Below, piece after piece: positions 1 to 12,604 of a stretch of 64,000 nt of DNA. This DNA is from Polydactylus sextarius (taxonomy: Eukaryota; Chordata; Actinopteri; Polynemidae), in the NCBI GenBank assembly GCA_016801845.1, contig CM028914.1, positions 10,809,772 to 10,873,771 on the forward strand. The letters run 5' to 3'. The stretch's first letter is position 1, and the number at the start of each line of letters is the position of its first letter. The notes beneath the pieces were generated by a model, which did not search any database, had not been told where the DNA came from, and was given only the letters and a program-made list of their open reading frames with translations. Position numbers and translations under genes: made by a program.

Positions 1-999
1 TGAATGGACCGATGCCAAGCTTTTTTTTTTGTATCTCTAGTATTCCTTTAACAGCTGACACGCTGTAGGTTTTCTGTGCAGAGTCTGAAGGACATACAGT
101 TAAAACGCAGCCAGACACTGTTAACTTTGTAGCTGGTAAAAGATCAGTGTGTCCTAATTTCTGTAACAGACTCTTTCTCTTCTCTCCTGGCTCCAGTCCT
201 TCCTCCTTCTTATCTTACTTACTTCTGTGTCTTTCTGCCCCCTCCATCCTCCTGCTCTTCCTCCTCTTTACCATCATCACAATAATAAGGAAAGAGGTCA
301 CCATCTGTGGCAGCAGTAATGCCAAGTCAGATACTTCATCTATTAATCAGAGCTACATTTACTGGCATACTTAATAGAGTCTGCTGACTCCTTGCAGGAA
401 CAGAATGTGAGTAAATATTTAAGAACCTCGCCGTATGTCAGTTTGTGCCAGTGTCTCCTCCATTGAACTGTGGATGTGAACAACTTGTAGGTGTCGTGGA
501 AAATCCAGTGAGCAAATAGGTGTGGAGATGAAACTGCTGTTTCATCCTCTGAAAGGAACAAAGGAGCTGCTGTTGATGAGTACAGTCTACTAAACTGAGT
601 AAGTCTTTGGACTACCTCAGGAGGAACACACAGTGACATTTATTGTAAAGAAGTTTTACCACTTTCATGCATGAATTATAAAACTTCAAGTCAAAATTAT
701 GTCACCTCTGTTTATATACCTCACTTGACATGAAACATATATTGCAGACCAAAAAAATAAAAGTATGGCGTAATGTCCACTGTAATGAAAATATGTATGA
801 ACAATGTCACAGTACTGTTGTTCCTTAGATCTTACTTTTTTATCATCATATTTTTTTAAGAATTCTTTTTGCTTGCAAAAAAATTATCAGCATAATATGT
901 TTTCAAGGTTTTTTAGTTACATAATACAATTAAAACCGATTTACACCCATACACCATTTTAAATCTGTAATTATAAAGTGAAAAACTGTTTTTGACCCT
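1..999. other. Non-coding, no feature recognised
   Basis: AT-rich, with short open frames of no recognisable similarity and no codon bias. The frame at 147-374 is Leu/Ser-rich and low-complexity. I see nothing else. Confidence 0.6.
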
Positions 1000-1480
1000 T
1001 TGCAGTGGCACTACAGACTGTGGTCAGGTGTTTCCAATTTGCTTTAATTGTACTTGGAGTGTCTATAAATTTAATCACTTACATATGTAAGGTCCCACAA
1101 TCCATCAGGACAAGAACCAGCAATGAAATCTAACAAACTGTATCACTGTTATGAAATTGTGATTAGGCGACTAACCAAACCTAGCAATTAGGCAGGAACG
1201 CTTCTCACCAGGGAGGTAAATTTCAACCAAATGCAGAGTTTTAGAAGTGGCAGGTAGAATGGCGGGATGGACACCACATTGACGAACTACCAGCAAGCTG
1301 TCACATGGGTTTTACTCAAACAGCATTTAAAGGAGCAAGAGGAAGAAAAAAAGATTCTCTTGTCTGACAAGACACAAATCGCAGCCTTTGGGCAGGAAGC
1401 CAAACACTATGTCCGGCAAACACCAGATGCTACTCATCACCTGGCTAACACCATCAATCCAACTGCTCCGGTGGAGCTCC
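1000..1480 (+). mobile_element. Decayed Tc1-like transposon with transposase remnant
   Basis: The frame running 1267-1524 contains HLKEQEEEKKILLSDKTQI, then FG and YVRQ, then HHLANTI (about 1320-1455). This follows the Tc1 transposase core K-I-L-W-S-D-E-T-K-I...F-G...Y-V-W-R...H-H...N-T-I. The aspartate aligned with the second catalytic Asp is kept, but the tryptophan before it is Leu and the following Glu is Lys. Upstream, AAGGTCCCACAATCCATCAGG (near 1090) and TTCTCACCAGGGAGGTAAAT (near 1203) match Tc1 leader and N-terminal coding DNA from memory, with deletions between. After 1460 similarity is lost. It is an inactive relic; the ATG at 1267 is not a genuine gene start. Confidence 0.7.
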
Positions 1481-1529
1481 TCAGTGGGCAACGGATCAGA
1501 CAGCTGGGCAGCTTCCAGGTGTGAATGTC

Positions 1530-3762
1530 TGTGAGTGTGTGTGGGAGCGTGAAAAGGGCCTTCCTGCAAACGACAGGTTGGCTGTTAGAGAAACTTTCAG
1601 AATAAATAATGGTTAAAATAATAAACTCTTTTTCAGATGTGAAAATATAACTATATCACTAATGTTTACACTTTTTTTTCTAAAAAACAACATTTAGGAT
1701 AGTTAATGGAGTAGACATGGTTGTTCTGACCTCATGATGTACAATGTAATGGCTGTAGTATAATGACCATTGATTACCCACAAGTCTGTACTCCATTAGG
1801 TCTCAGGAAATTCAAGGTTCAATTTAATGCTGGAGCAAAGTGCATCTGCCACATTGTACAATCAAAACAGGAAAGGCCTGTGTTTTTTTTTCTTTTTTCT
1901 TTTTGGTAGCTCTTGTCTTATTTACTGTATGTCTGTACAAACAAGCGCAAGTGTAGTCAAGGCATTACTAGGTTGGATGAGATGATACATTTGGGTACAT
2001 ATTTAAAGATGTTGTGTTCTCACAGATATATGTTCCAGCCATTGGAAACCACACATTTACTTGCTGATCTCATACTCTATAATGTAACCACCACAGACTT
2101 GAAGTGATTTTGAAAAAGCCATTTGAACAGGTATGAAAAACTTCAAGGACGTTTCAGATACGATTCTGACCTTCACTGAATTTTCCACTTCCACTCAGGA
2201 ACATGATAGTTATGGTAAAGTAGGCATGGAAGCAGTGGGTGGATTAGCAATGGGTTGCTTAGTTTCCCTCACCTTCCATAGGTTACACAGCTTGAGGTCG
2301 TCAAGTTGTCAAACAGCCAGTTGGATAATGTGTTAAGATTCACTGCCACCCCTCCTGCGCTCTGCCGCTGTAATTTCTTCAACATGTTAACATCCCATAA
2401 ACCGCTGACCTTTCTAAAAGCACCTGAGTGCTTGACATTTGCAGCAACAAGTAAACTTTTGTTGCCGTGCTGTTGTACAGGGCAGGATGTAAAGAAAAAT
2501 CAATGTCACACGTACAAGCAGAAGCAAACAGGAAAACAGTGTGGCTCTGCAGTTAAAGGCAGATCCATTCTGACATCCAGAACACTGATCAAATATAAAG
2601 AGAGAAAGGTTCAGAGTAAATAGATAGCAGGGATGTGAAGGTCATTTCTGAACAAATTGTCAAATATACAGAAGCAGGATTGATGCTTCAGTGTGCTGTA
2701 AAAAAAAACAAAAAAAAAAAAAAAATGAAAAGAAGATTACAACATCAGGGCAAATGTTAATGTTATGTTGGGTCTTTGAGAGAAATCAACCACGGCACAG
2801 GCGCGACATCTTTCGGGCACAGTCCAACAAGAGGTTGACATTTCAGGTGAACCAGAGCAGGAGACTGAAATCTGGTAATGACTGGAAACTAGAAACCATT
2901 GTCCAGAGAGTTTAAGACAATGGTCGGCTGAAAACATGGACATTTTGGATATGCCACCAGGATGTGAAAAAGGTAAATTTTCTGAAAAGCAAGTTATTTA
3001 CTAATAACTAAAGTTTCCCATTACTGGCATTGGGTTTGCATGTATCCAAATGATGCTGTTATTATTTATGTGACACATCAAGGAGCTTTGTTGAGTGTTT
3101 TGTGAACTTCCCCCATCTTGGTTGAGGTTGGGTGATTGAATGTACTTTTTTTTAAAGCCAAAAAAGAATTTGCTATACAGTCAAAAAGAAACGTTAAACT
3201 AGAAGATATGACAGGACTGTCATTTTCAGTGTCACATGTTTTTTTTTTTTTTTAAATGGCCAACCCTCCACTCAAGCTTTGGAGGATTTTATGACAGGAA
3301 GTCACCTTCCTTTGTACATCCACAAAAAAGTTGTTCGTCCATCAAAAACGAGCAAAGTTTCTGTGAGGACAGAAAGTGATTTCCCTGCTGTTAATGTCAG
3401 TGAATGTAGTCCTCTCCAGCCCCAAACTGTAAAAGTTTATTTTAACAATGCCTCAATGTGTCATGGTCAGTTTTCACTTTTGGCATTTATACCTACCTCA
3501 CAACTGCTGCATGGTCCTATGGGCTATAAGAAACATCAAAGTGGCTCAGAGGGTAGTGGAGGTTAAAAAAAATGCCCAAAACAATCCTTTGATCTGAGAA
3601 AAAGTGAGAACTGCTTCGTCCTCTAAAACACTTTAACCATCCAGTGGACTGTGTCCACTAGTGGCTGGTATGTGCCTGAAAAAGAATGAATGAACTGACC
3701 GTCGGCTCCATAAACAACATATATAAATTTATCATTAAGAAATAAAAAGGAAGGAAGGAACC
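1530..3762. other. Non-coding stretch with A and T runs
   Basis: Contains A-rich sequence at 2700-2725 and a T run near 3239-3254. Several frames of 60-105 codons occur but none shows a domain, bias or splice support. Confidence 0.6.
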
Positions 3763-3786
3763 TGTGTGTGTGTGTGTGTGTGTGTG
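3763..3786 (+). repeat. (TG)n microsatellite
   Basis: Twelve uninterrupted TG units. The cysteine- and valine-rich frame across it is an artefact of the repeat. Confidence 0.95.
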
Positions 3787-3789
3787 CAG

Positions 3790-4540
3790 GGTTGCACAGA
3801 AAATGAGTGTGAATGTTTTTTCTTATTTTCCCTGGAGTATTTCAAAAATCCTGCCAAAATCCACTCTGTTTAGATTTACACACATGCACACATGTGCACA
3901 CACATGTGGAACAGCTCCCGCCTGGCGACAGGCTGGTGTCCTCCCCGGGGGGTTGAACAGAAGAAAAGACTCGCCTCTCGTCAGTGTGTCATAACAGCTG
4001 TTGCGGTTGACCTTCGGGCCTCGATCAAAGGGCCCTGCTTTGTCTGGTGTTAATATCAAATGATGAACACTCAGCTCCCACGATGCCCTTTTATTTTGGT
4101 GCCAAACAGACAGCAGGAACACATCAGCTGGCTCTGATTGGTATTCACAGACGTTTGTATAAATGATTATGAGGCTGCTGGATGCTGCTGGACAGTAAAG
4201 AAAAGACTGGATGCTTCATTCACTGTTGCCTCTTGTCTCTCTCTCTCTTGAGAGAGACATCTCATACATTACACTCACTGTGCAGCACATTGTTCGCCAA
4301 ATAGTTAGATTCATAAATCTTTATGGAATTTTTTTAATGCATTATTTCTTAGCACAGAGGATCTGGTTACTATTTTTTTTCCCACAAAAATAAATTAATT
4401 TGCAGAATTTGCTCTGGCTGTTGCCAAAGTTACATCATTGTGATGTGGTAAAGCAAAGCAGACTTTTCATATTAGTTTGGAGATTACTGGTTATTACTGG
4501 ATTAATACACATGAATACAACTGGAACTATCACCTCATAC
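3790..4540. other. Non-coding; one weak promoter-like cluster
   Basis: The palindromic CACACATGTGCACACACATGTG lies near 3885-3906. A reverse CCAAT (ATTGG, near 4137) and TATAAAT (near 4158) are spaced like a core promoter, but no exon follows that I can recognise, so this may be chance. Confidence 0.35.
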
Positions 4541-4544
4541 AGTT

Positions 4545-4800
4545 AGTTACTGTGAGGTCACAGTGACCTTGACTTTTGACCTCTATAACTTAGTGCTCTC
4601 ATTCCATCTTTTAGTGAATATTTGTAATACTTGAAATATCTCATGCATACACATATTCTGTGAGGTCACGGTCAGAATAACTTTTACCCCTAGATTCAAA
4701 ATTTAGATTTTTGTGATCAGAGCCAGCATTTGTGACAGAATTTCATCAAAATCTGTAAGAATGGGATAGACAAACCATCATCCATCTGAGTATAACAGCT
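4545..4800 (+). repeat. Copy of a fish 'GAGGTCACAGTGACC' dispersed repeat
   Basis: TGTGAGGTCACAGTGACCTT, GACTTTTGACCTC, TTTCATCAAAATCTGTAAGAATGGGATAGACA and a final GCCTGGCTGTC block follow a common fish dispersed repeat as I remember it. The GAGGTCAC core recurs at about 4663. Non-coding and diverged. Confidence 0.55.
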
Positions 4801-7800
4801 AGCCTGGCTGTCTCCACACACATCAACATATGTTTTGTTTGTTTACCCCTCTTTAAAAAATAGAAATGTAAATGTCTTAGCTGGAGTTTAAGTCAAAATT
4901 TGACAGTTATACAGGACAGGTGGAATTTTGTCTTTACCCAGGATAGGGTCTCACTGTTCCATCACCTGATCATCTGTCTTTAGATGAATGGTTCCTGCCC
5001 TGTGCTTTGTATTTAAAACACAATAGTTTCCCAGTCGACTGGGCAATATGCCATCTCCAAACAAATGCTCATTGTTTTGCCAGTGTTGTTTCAAGTGCTA
5101 CATCAATAGATTTTCATGATTAATTAACAGAGACTGTTACGTCTAATTTACTCCACATTTATGCTCCATCACATTTACAGATGCTATTTCAAAGAGGTCA
5201 TCAGCACGGCTTTTATTTAAAACAATTGACCAAAAGCTCAAGTATATAATTTGCAAGTACACCACAACATGGCATATCAATTAAATACCATTTGGTAACT
5301 TGTGTAATTATTTCTGCACTCATGCCTCAAAAACTAAAACCTTTTTCAAACCTCAGTCAGGCCATTGATGCCATGTGGTGACTGAAGATACAAATTTGAA
5401 TCTCCTGACATCGTTGCAGAGTATTTGAATCTCATCTCCAGTTTCACTTATTGCAGTATTAAGATATAATCTCTAGGTCTCCAGATTACACCAAAGTTAT
5501 AAAGGGATGTAAAATTTAAATACAGATGAGTAAGAACTGAGAGAAAGCAAGAAAAAGAGAGTTCAGACAAGCAGATCCATCATTTACTTGGACACTACAT
5601 ACTCAATCCACATACACATAATCACATTGGTTTTGGAAGGTGGGCTCCATCAGGTCCTAAGTGAAGAGTACACACAGTTTCTCTCAGTGCTACAGGGAAA
5701 GTGATTATTATGAGCAATGTGAAAGCAAAAGCTCTCAGACATCACAGAGATGGATTAAACTGGAAAATGCCTCCTCCTGCAGAGGATTTCAGATGAAACG
5801 GGACAAACAATCAATGAATAAGGAATAATTCAAACCACATGCACATGTTGGCATACATGCACACACACACAAACACACATACACACTGTCAGTCAGATTA
5901 AAACCCAGCCAACCAACAGTTTGCACAGTTGCACCCTCCAGTCGATCAATACCTCTGTCAGATCAATCACATGAGAGGAAAACAAAACTGGTGGTGGTAG
6001 TTTGAGGAATTGAATGTGTTAAAGTTTTTCATGTTTTCACTGCAGCTCCAGCTGCATGTTTCACACAGCGACTTGTTAATGATTTGCCTTGGGAATATGG
6101 TTTTAAAAAGCCATGTTTGGCAGTAGGCGCAACGCACCTTCATGGTTTGGTTTCATACTTGACCAGCCTGCAAACTTAACTATCATGTTTATATTTTGGG
6201 TTAAAACATGTCCATCCATAAAGTTAGGACTGTCACCATTGTTATAATGACAAAAACAACCATGTAATGAATAAAGAAGGTATGAGTAAGTATGAGTTTG
6301 GCATGAAGAAATGATCATGTGTTTTTGTTGTCTCACCGGTGCTTTTCTCCACACTGGGGGTCAACTAATGATGAAATTGCTATTTTTTTTTAAAGAGCAA
6401 CCAGAAAGAAACAACTGCACAAGTCTTCATCTCTGCAGTCTGGTGGTTTGTGCAGTCTGGGTAAGCCACATCTCATATAATGTTGGAACAGACACTGGGG
6501 ATGATTTTGGCTTCATTGTCTTGCCTACAGACACTTTGACACTTTTGATCAAACCTTCAACCAACCCAGCAGTTCTATAGACCACAGCTGTCCCACTCTG
6601 ACATGATAATGTTTACATATGTACTCAAGTCAGATATTAATAGATGCAAATTCAAGCCAGAGGAATCAATGTTGAGATGTCAGAAAAAATCAAAAATAGA
6701 GAAGGGGCTCATTGTGTGTGGAGTCGTACGATCCAACTTCTGTATTTTAAAGAGATAGAACAGAAAAGGAGGAAAGACAGAGAAACAGCAGAACAACCAG
6801 GTAAGTTCTATACATTTGGATTACATCTGTGATAGTTGTAGTAACTAAGGAAAGAAGACAGTTAACCATTAGCACAGATAGCATTCTAGAGGATTCCCAT
6901 TGGCTGTTACGTTGTACTCAAAAAAACATGTTTCATATTTGGCTTTGATTGCACCGTCTGCTGGTGAGCGTACTGAAAACTGCAGACCATAACTGACTGT
7001 ACTTCAACTCTCAAACTGTAAAAACAGTGAATTTATTTCTGTGTGCCCCCACAGCACTGATTGGTTCAGATGTCCTCTCATGACTGTGTGTGGGTGGGTG
7101 TTTTTTATTTTTATTCTATTTTTTTATTTTTTATTCTCTTTTTTGTTATTATTATTAGTTTTTTTTTTATATAAATGACACCTCCGTCGTTCTTATTACC
7201 ACAAAGAGCGAGGTTAGTCACTAAACAATTCCCTACACAGCTCAGCTCAGTTTCTGAGCCAAGCGGGGGTCTTATCAACCAGGATAAATTTGAACACCTG
7301 TGGGGGTGTTCAGGGTGTGTAAGGGTTCAATAAGTCACAGTTTTAGACTCTGGTTATTATACTGTGATTACTGTGAGCAAGCAGCAGCAGCTGCTGCGTC
7401 TGTCCTGTTTTGTTTAAGGCTCATTATTTTCTGTTTACATTGAGTAGAAATATTGAAGAAAAAAAAGAAATCCGTCACTCTGCACTCCCTTCCCTTTTTA
7501 ATCATCAGTCTTTTTAAGCACTAACAATGTGCCGTTGTGCCTGTTTGTGTAATCTCTCCCCACCCAGTTATGTTTAAAGGCACTTGGGTGTTCTTTGCTA
7601 AAGTCGAGTTAGGCCACTTTACATGAACCTTTGATACTGTACGACTGACTCTCAGGTTTTTTCATAAATAAACCAGTTAGGACGTGTTTCATGTTCTCAG
7701 GTGGAAGTGGAGCTCCAGAAAATGGGATGAAACAGACACAGCCTGCGGCTCCTCCTCCCTCCCGCTGTGCACAATGTTACTTCCAGTACCAGTACTTGAA

Positions 7801-9534
7801 ATTAGGATCCCGCTTTTAACAATAACTTTTGCACTTCTGCAACTTCACATTTTTTCCACCTTTTAGTGCTTTAGGAGTCCGAGTTTGCACAAGAGGCAAA
7901 ATAAGATGTTGCAAAGCAAAAGGAAAATGTTTAATGTAAAAGGATGTGGAGTAGGTTTCACAGGATCAAACAATAAACATAATCCATACACTCTTCAGGT
8001 TTAAATCATGTGGTGAATCCACTGTATTAAGACCAACAATGCTGGTTTTCTCTGTTACTTTTTGTGTATATCAGAGTCTGTGAACTGAGAACTGAACTGG
8101 TAACAACTCAACAGAACAGTTAGAGGGGAAAGCAGCAACACTTGGGAATAAATAGCCCTTCAAACTTTTCGATTGAAGGTGAATTTCAGTATCTCAGGGT
8201 CTTGTAACGTACATGCATCAGCAGAAAGGTTGGTGTTGGTCCAGAGCAACCAAAGTGTAACGGACAAACGTTTAAACGGACAAACGTTACCTCATCTCAT
8301 GTGGCCTCCAAAAACACACAAACCGTTGACAGCTCTTAGTTGTCGATCCCTTGGCTCACTCATGGATGAAGCAGCTATCTGAGAGATTTCATGTGAATTT
8401 CAGGAAATAATGATCATCAATTGCAAAGCATTGATTATCATTGCACTATTTTTGCACTATTTGCACTACAGTGATCCGCTGCCGTTGGGTTTTTTTTTTT
8501 TTTTGGCTAATATACATAACTTTATATTGTGGGAGTCTTCATTATATCAGATCATTACATTGGATTCTGCAGCCTACAGGTATTTTTGAGGTAAAATACT
8601 CAATGTCTAGCTTAATAAAATAAATAATAAGCATGGGAAAAGTTTATAAAAGTGTGGGGAGGGTTTATAAAGGCTTAAAAAACAAAATAAATGTATGGTT
8701 ACTACTTTGCAGATTTTCACCTCTCGTGTGGTGGTTCTGGAACCTAACCTGTATTTCTTAGGACCTAATGTTTGGTGTTTGTCTGTACAATAAATCAGAT
8801 CTCAGATCATCCAGGAGGAGCTGGATAGTGTCTCAGGGCAGAGAAATACCTGGACTACCTTGTTGTATTTTTCTTGCAGCCAAAGGGGCCAATGGTTCAC
8901 ATATATGTGCACCTACTCTGTGTTTGCTGTAGTCCAACATGTTGCAGTGTTGTGGAGCTCCTTGAAAGGACCATCTTTTTATTTCAATAGTGACCTGGAA
9001 GTTCAGACTCTACTGGTTTCATTTAAAACATCCATATAGGTGACACCATTTAACATCTAGTGTATATATCTCCAGGAGCTGCCAACTGATTGTGTGAATC
9101 CTGAACTGCTGCTTTAAGTTGGTCCCCACCCCACCGCCACCCCCCTCTGTACAGAGGTCTTCATCACAGCAGCTGATAATAATCTCCAGATAAGATTCAC
9201 AGTCACTTTTTTTTTTCCTGTGTTAACATTCATTTGAATTTCCACTCCACAACAGGCTCTTCCTTATTATCTCCATCTGTACTTCAGTGTAAAAAAAGAA
9301 AGAAATCCACTTAAAAGGTTCATTTGAGTAATTTGCTCTCCTGCCTTCACCACCTCCACAGCTGCATTTGTGTGTAGCACCCGGGATCTTAATCGTGATG
9401 TCATGTGTCATGATGTGTAATTTCCTCGCTGCATAATGTGTGGCCGTCGTATATCTACACGTTCACATGTTTGCATCTATGAATGTGTGTGTTCGTGAGT
9501 AAGGAGCTGTCCCTGATCCATTGCATCTGTGAAC

Positions 9535-9537
<3 letters not shown>
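4801..9537. other. Non-coding, no gene recognised
   Basis: Holds a T/A-rich low-complexity patch (about 7097-7172), a short doubled motif ACGGACAAACGTT near 8260-8290, and a C-rich run CCCCACCCCACCGCCACC near 9124. A perfect donor-like CAGGTAAGT lies near 6798 after a short lysine- and glutamate-rich frame, but no partner acceptor or similarity supports an exon. Confidence 0.5.

Positions 9538-9566
<29 letters not shown>
9538..9566 (+). repeat. (TG)n microsatellite
   Basis: About 14 uninterrupted TG units; the overlapping Cys-Val frame is not a gene. Confidence 0.95.
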
Positions 9567-9568
<2 letters not shown>

Positions 9569-9569
9569 A

Positions 9570-12447
9570 GATTAGAAACCCAACTCATTACTGCTGCCGA
9601 ATTTCTTTCATGTCAGTCACCATTAAGAGGAAACGTGTTGTCTGTGAAGTAATTCCACAAGCTGAAATGAGATTCAGGATTGTGTTATATGTTACAGTGG
9701 AAGGAGAGAGAGAAAGCTGCCACACAGTCCATGAAGATTTATATTTTGCATCATATTGTGCATCTCTTTTTTGAAGGGAGAGGGGGGAAATATCATTACA
9801 CATACCTCATCATTCAACATCTCCTACACCTTCCCTACAGCGCAGGATGAGCCTCAGGCAGTGTGAGGTTTATTTTACCATTCAATTATGATTTAAACTA
9901 AAGAAACTTTCATTTTTTAAAAACATTTTCATCAGCAGGAGTTAATTTTTATTCCTACCCTTTTTCCTTCTGAGATGGGGAGGAAAAGCTGCATGTGCTT
10001 TAAAACTGATGTTTTTTCAGACGGTGCCCCTAAGTCAACGAGAGCGACTGTCAGGAGTGTTTCCTAAAATATTAATGAGATGTCTCAATTTGGAACAGAG
10101 AGAGAAAGAATCAGTGCTGAATCACCGTCTTTAAAAAAATAAATAAATAAATAAAACAAGCTCTGATTGCTGCAGGTTTGTTGAATTATTAACTGACCTT
10201 TTCTGTAATAAAATAGGTGATGCATAATCTGTCTGGCAGGCAGAGCACATCCGCCCACTCACACTTGCAGCGCACACTTGCAACAACTCGCTCGCTCTCG
10301 CTCCTCTTTTTTCTTTTCTTGCTTTTTTTGCTTTGCAATTTTAAAATAGACACCCTGACCTGGTGCGCACGATCTAATTTCCTCTCAGTGTGGGTTAGTC
10401 TTTAGTTTTATCATGATGACAGATCACAGGGTGGCTGTGGAGCTTATATAAACTGTACACAAGGCCTTTAAAATCCTTGTCTAGAGAATGCAACCACCTA
10501 AATATTCTGAATATATGTGGATTTAATCCTGAGCTGCACCTGCTTGAATTCATCCATACTAACGAGAGCAGGTCAGTCTGACTTAAAAATCTGAGTTGGA
10601 GTTTTGCTCTTGTTTTTCAGAGGAAGAGCAGCGGCGGCAGGGGGCAGCCGAGTTAAAAAAAAAAAATTAAACGGAGACTTCTAGGATGTTCCAACTGCAC
10701 AAATATTAATATAAAAGATGTCAAAACTAGTGCCAAAAACTTTTAAACTGAAATATTGTTCCAAGGTAACTGAAGGAGTGATGCTTTTCTTCTGGTTATT
10801 CACTCGCTCATTCTTTTGTTCTCTTGTGTTCTTTAGTGGTGTGTTTTGTGTGTCTCTGATTGGTCCTTGTCTGTCAGGTGTTGGTATGTAGGTGTGGCTT
10901 CCTGGTCACGCATCACAATTTCACCTGTGGTCACACCTGCATCATGCTGTTTCAGTATTTTAGGACGTGTGTGTCCCTACCACAGCCAACCTGCTTTACT
11001 TTTTCAATTCCATCTCTTGTTGTGCTGTTTGTTCTTGTGCATAAGATCCACCACTTCAAATGTTTTCTGGTGAACTTTGAAGCCTGAGCTGAGTACATTG
11101 AGACATCATTTATGCATTTTTGAAAATTTTGTGAACTTTGCATTGTTGAGTTTGGGTGCACACATTCAGCCTAAACACCAGGAGGCTTTTGCACTGTTCT
11201 TCTGATAACATCACTGTGAAACAGTCCCCTGAGTCATCTCCTCTCTGTGTGTTGCCCTCATACTGGGTTAAAACCCAGGATATGAGCTCTCTGATGCACG
11301 TTAAGGGAACTTGAGTTCATGCATGAAGCAAGTAGTTTGTATTTTAGTCATAAGATGTCATCAGTTCTATTTCTCTGTCGAATACAACAACCATGCAATG
11401 ACTACTGCCTTCGTAACGAAACAAGAAACACTGATTATTTCAGCTCTGAACCTGTGAGACATCTGACTCACTCAAGCTCCCCATTACATTTCTCTGGGGT
11501 TACTGCCAGCAGAGGCACCTTTACCTTTTTTAATCTGGCACGTGTCAAATCCAGGAAATCTCCTCATTTGATAAAAAATGACACATCGGAAAAGAATAAC
11601 ATGAGGCCGGATTTGCTCCTACCTACACTGAGGTAGTTAAAATGAAGAAGAGATGAAGAGCGACAGCAGGATGATTAATATGACAGCATCCGTCCCTTCT
11701 TTTGCCTTTCTATCAGCCTGTGCTCAGCTCACACTGAAGATAATATATTAAATGTGTCTGTTAGATGGAAATAAATACACAAGCAATATCTGTGATCAGT
11801 TGATTAAGAAGAACCCCTGAGGTTACAACGGAGGAATGAGAATTAAAGATTTAAAGCCTCAGTCTTTCCTGACAGGACTGGTGTCAGAGCTACACTCTTA
11901 CCTGTCAGAAATCAAACGGCCAGCTGCGGTGGGCTCCGTGTTCAGATTTTCATATTGAATTAACCACTCCGGCAAAACGTTGACCTTTGCTGCGTGTGCA
12001 CAGATCAAAACTTTCCTTGATTTTTCTGTCTCCCTCCGCGGGGAGCCCTGTAGACACCCCTGGCTGGTTAAACATAGGTGGGTTCATGCTAGAATAAAAG
12101 CTAAGGTTACCTTTGATGGCACATCTTATTTCTCCATGCAGCAGTCAGCACTTTGAGAGCCGCAGGGTAAATGAATTGTGGCACGTGTTGCTCTGCCCGC
12201 CTGAGTTGAAATGACGGCCCTGTCATTTATCACAAGAGCTTCAGAAGAAAGTGTTGAACTCTCCATGGGTAGATGAATAAACTACACAGAGAGAAACCCA
12301 CTTTGTCACTGCTTCCTCTGCACAGAGTGACCATCAATAAATTCAGATAGCCCCCTTTCTTCAGTAAGACAGAGCAAAAACCAAACCAACCATACCACAG
12401 CACAGGCAAAGAACAGCCAGCTGACTGAAAGGTCAAAAGTGTTTTGA
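9570..12447. other. Non-coding, no gene recognised
   Basis: Mostly unique sequence with A runs near 10133-10155 and 10656-10668. The stretch about 11,930-12,240 is less AT-rich and repeat-free and could be regulatory, but there is no direct evidence. Confidence 0.5.
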
Positions 12448-12600
12448 GCATTCACAGTGACCTTAACCTTAGACCTCTTATCACCAAAATCTGATCAGTC
12501 AATTGTTTTTGTGATGCTCAAGTAAAGATTTGTACCGAGTTTGAAGAAATTCCCTCAGTGTGTTGGTGAGATCACATTCGCAAAAACTGGGGGGAAAAAT
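12448..12600 (+). repeat. Second copy of the 'CACAGTGACCTT' dispersed repeat
   Basis: TCACAGTGACCTTAACCTTA, then CACCAAAATCTGATCAGTCA, then GAGTTTGAAGAAATTCCCTC and GAGATCACATTCGC match the family of 4545-4800 and are closer to its consensus. Open frames overlapping it are repeat-derived. Confidence 0.6.
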
Positions 12601-12604
12601 AGCT

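Noticed and set aside
4130..4200. CCAAT and TATA-like pair resembling a promoter
   Set aside because: No recognisable transcript follows, and the spacing can occur by chance in AT-rich DNA.
6644..6832. Possible exon ending at CAGGTAAGT near 6798
   Set aside because: A strong donor-like site alone is common by chance. No acceptor, bias or similarity supports it.
9529..9774. Cysteine-valine-rich small protein
   Set aside because: The Cys-Val run is a translated (TG)n microsatellite.
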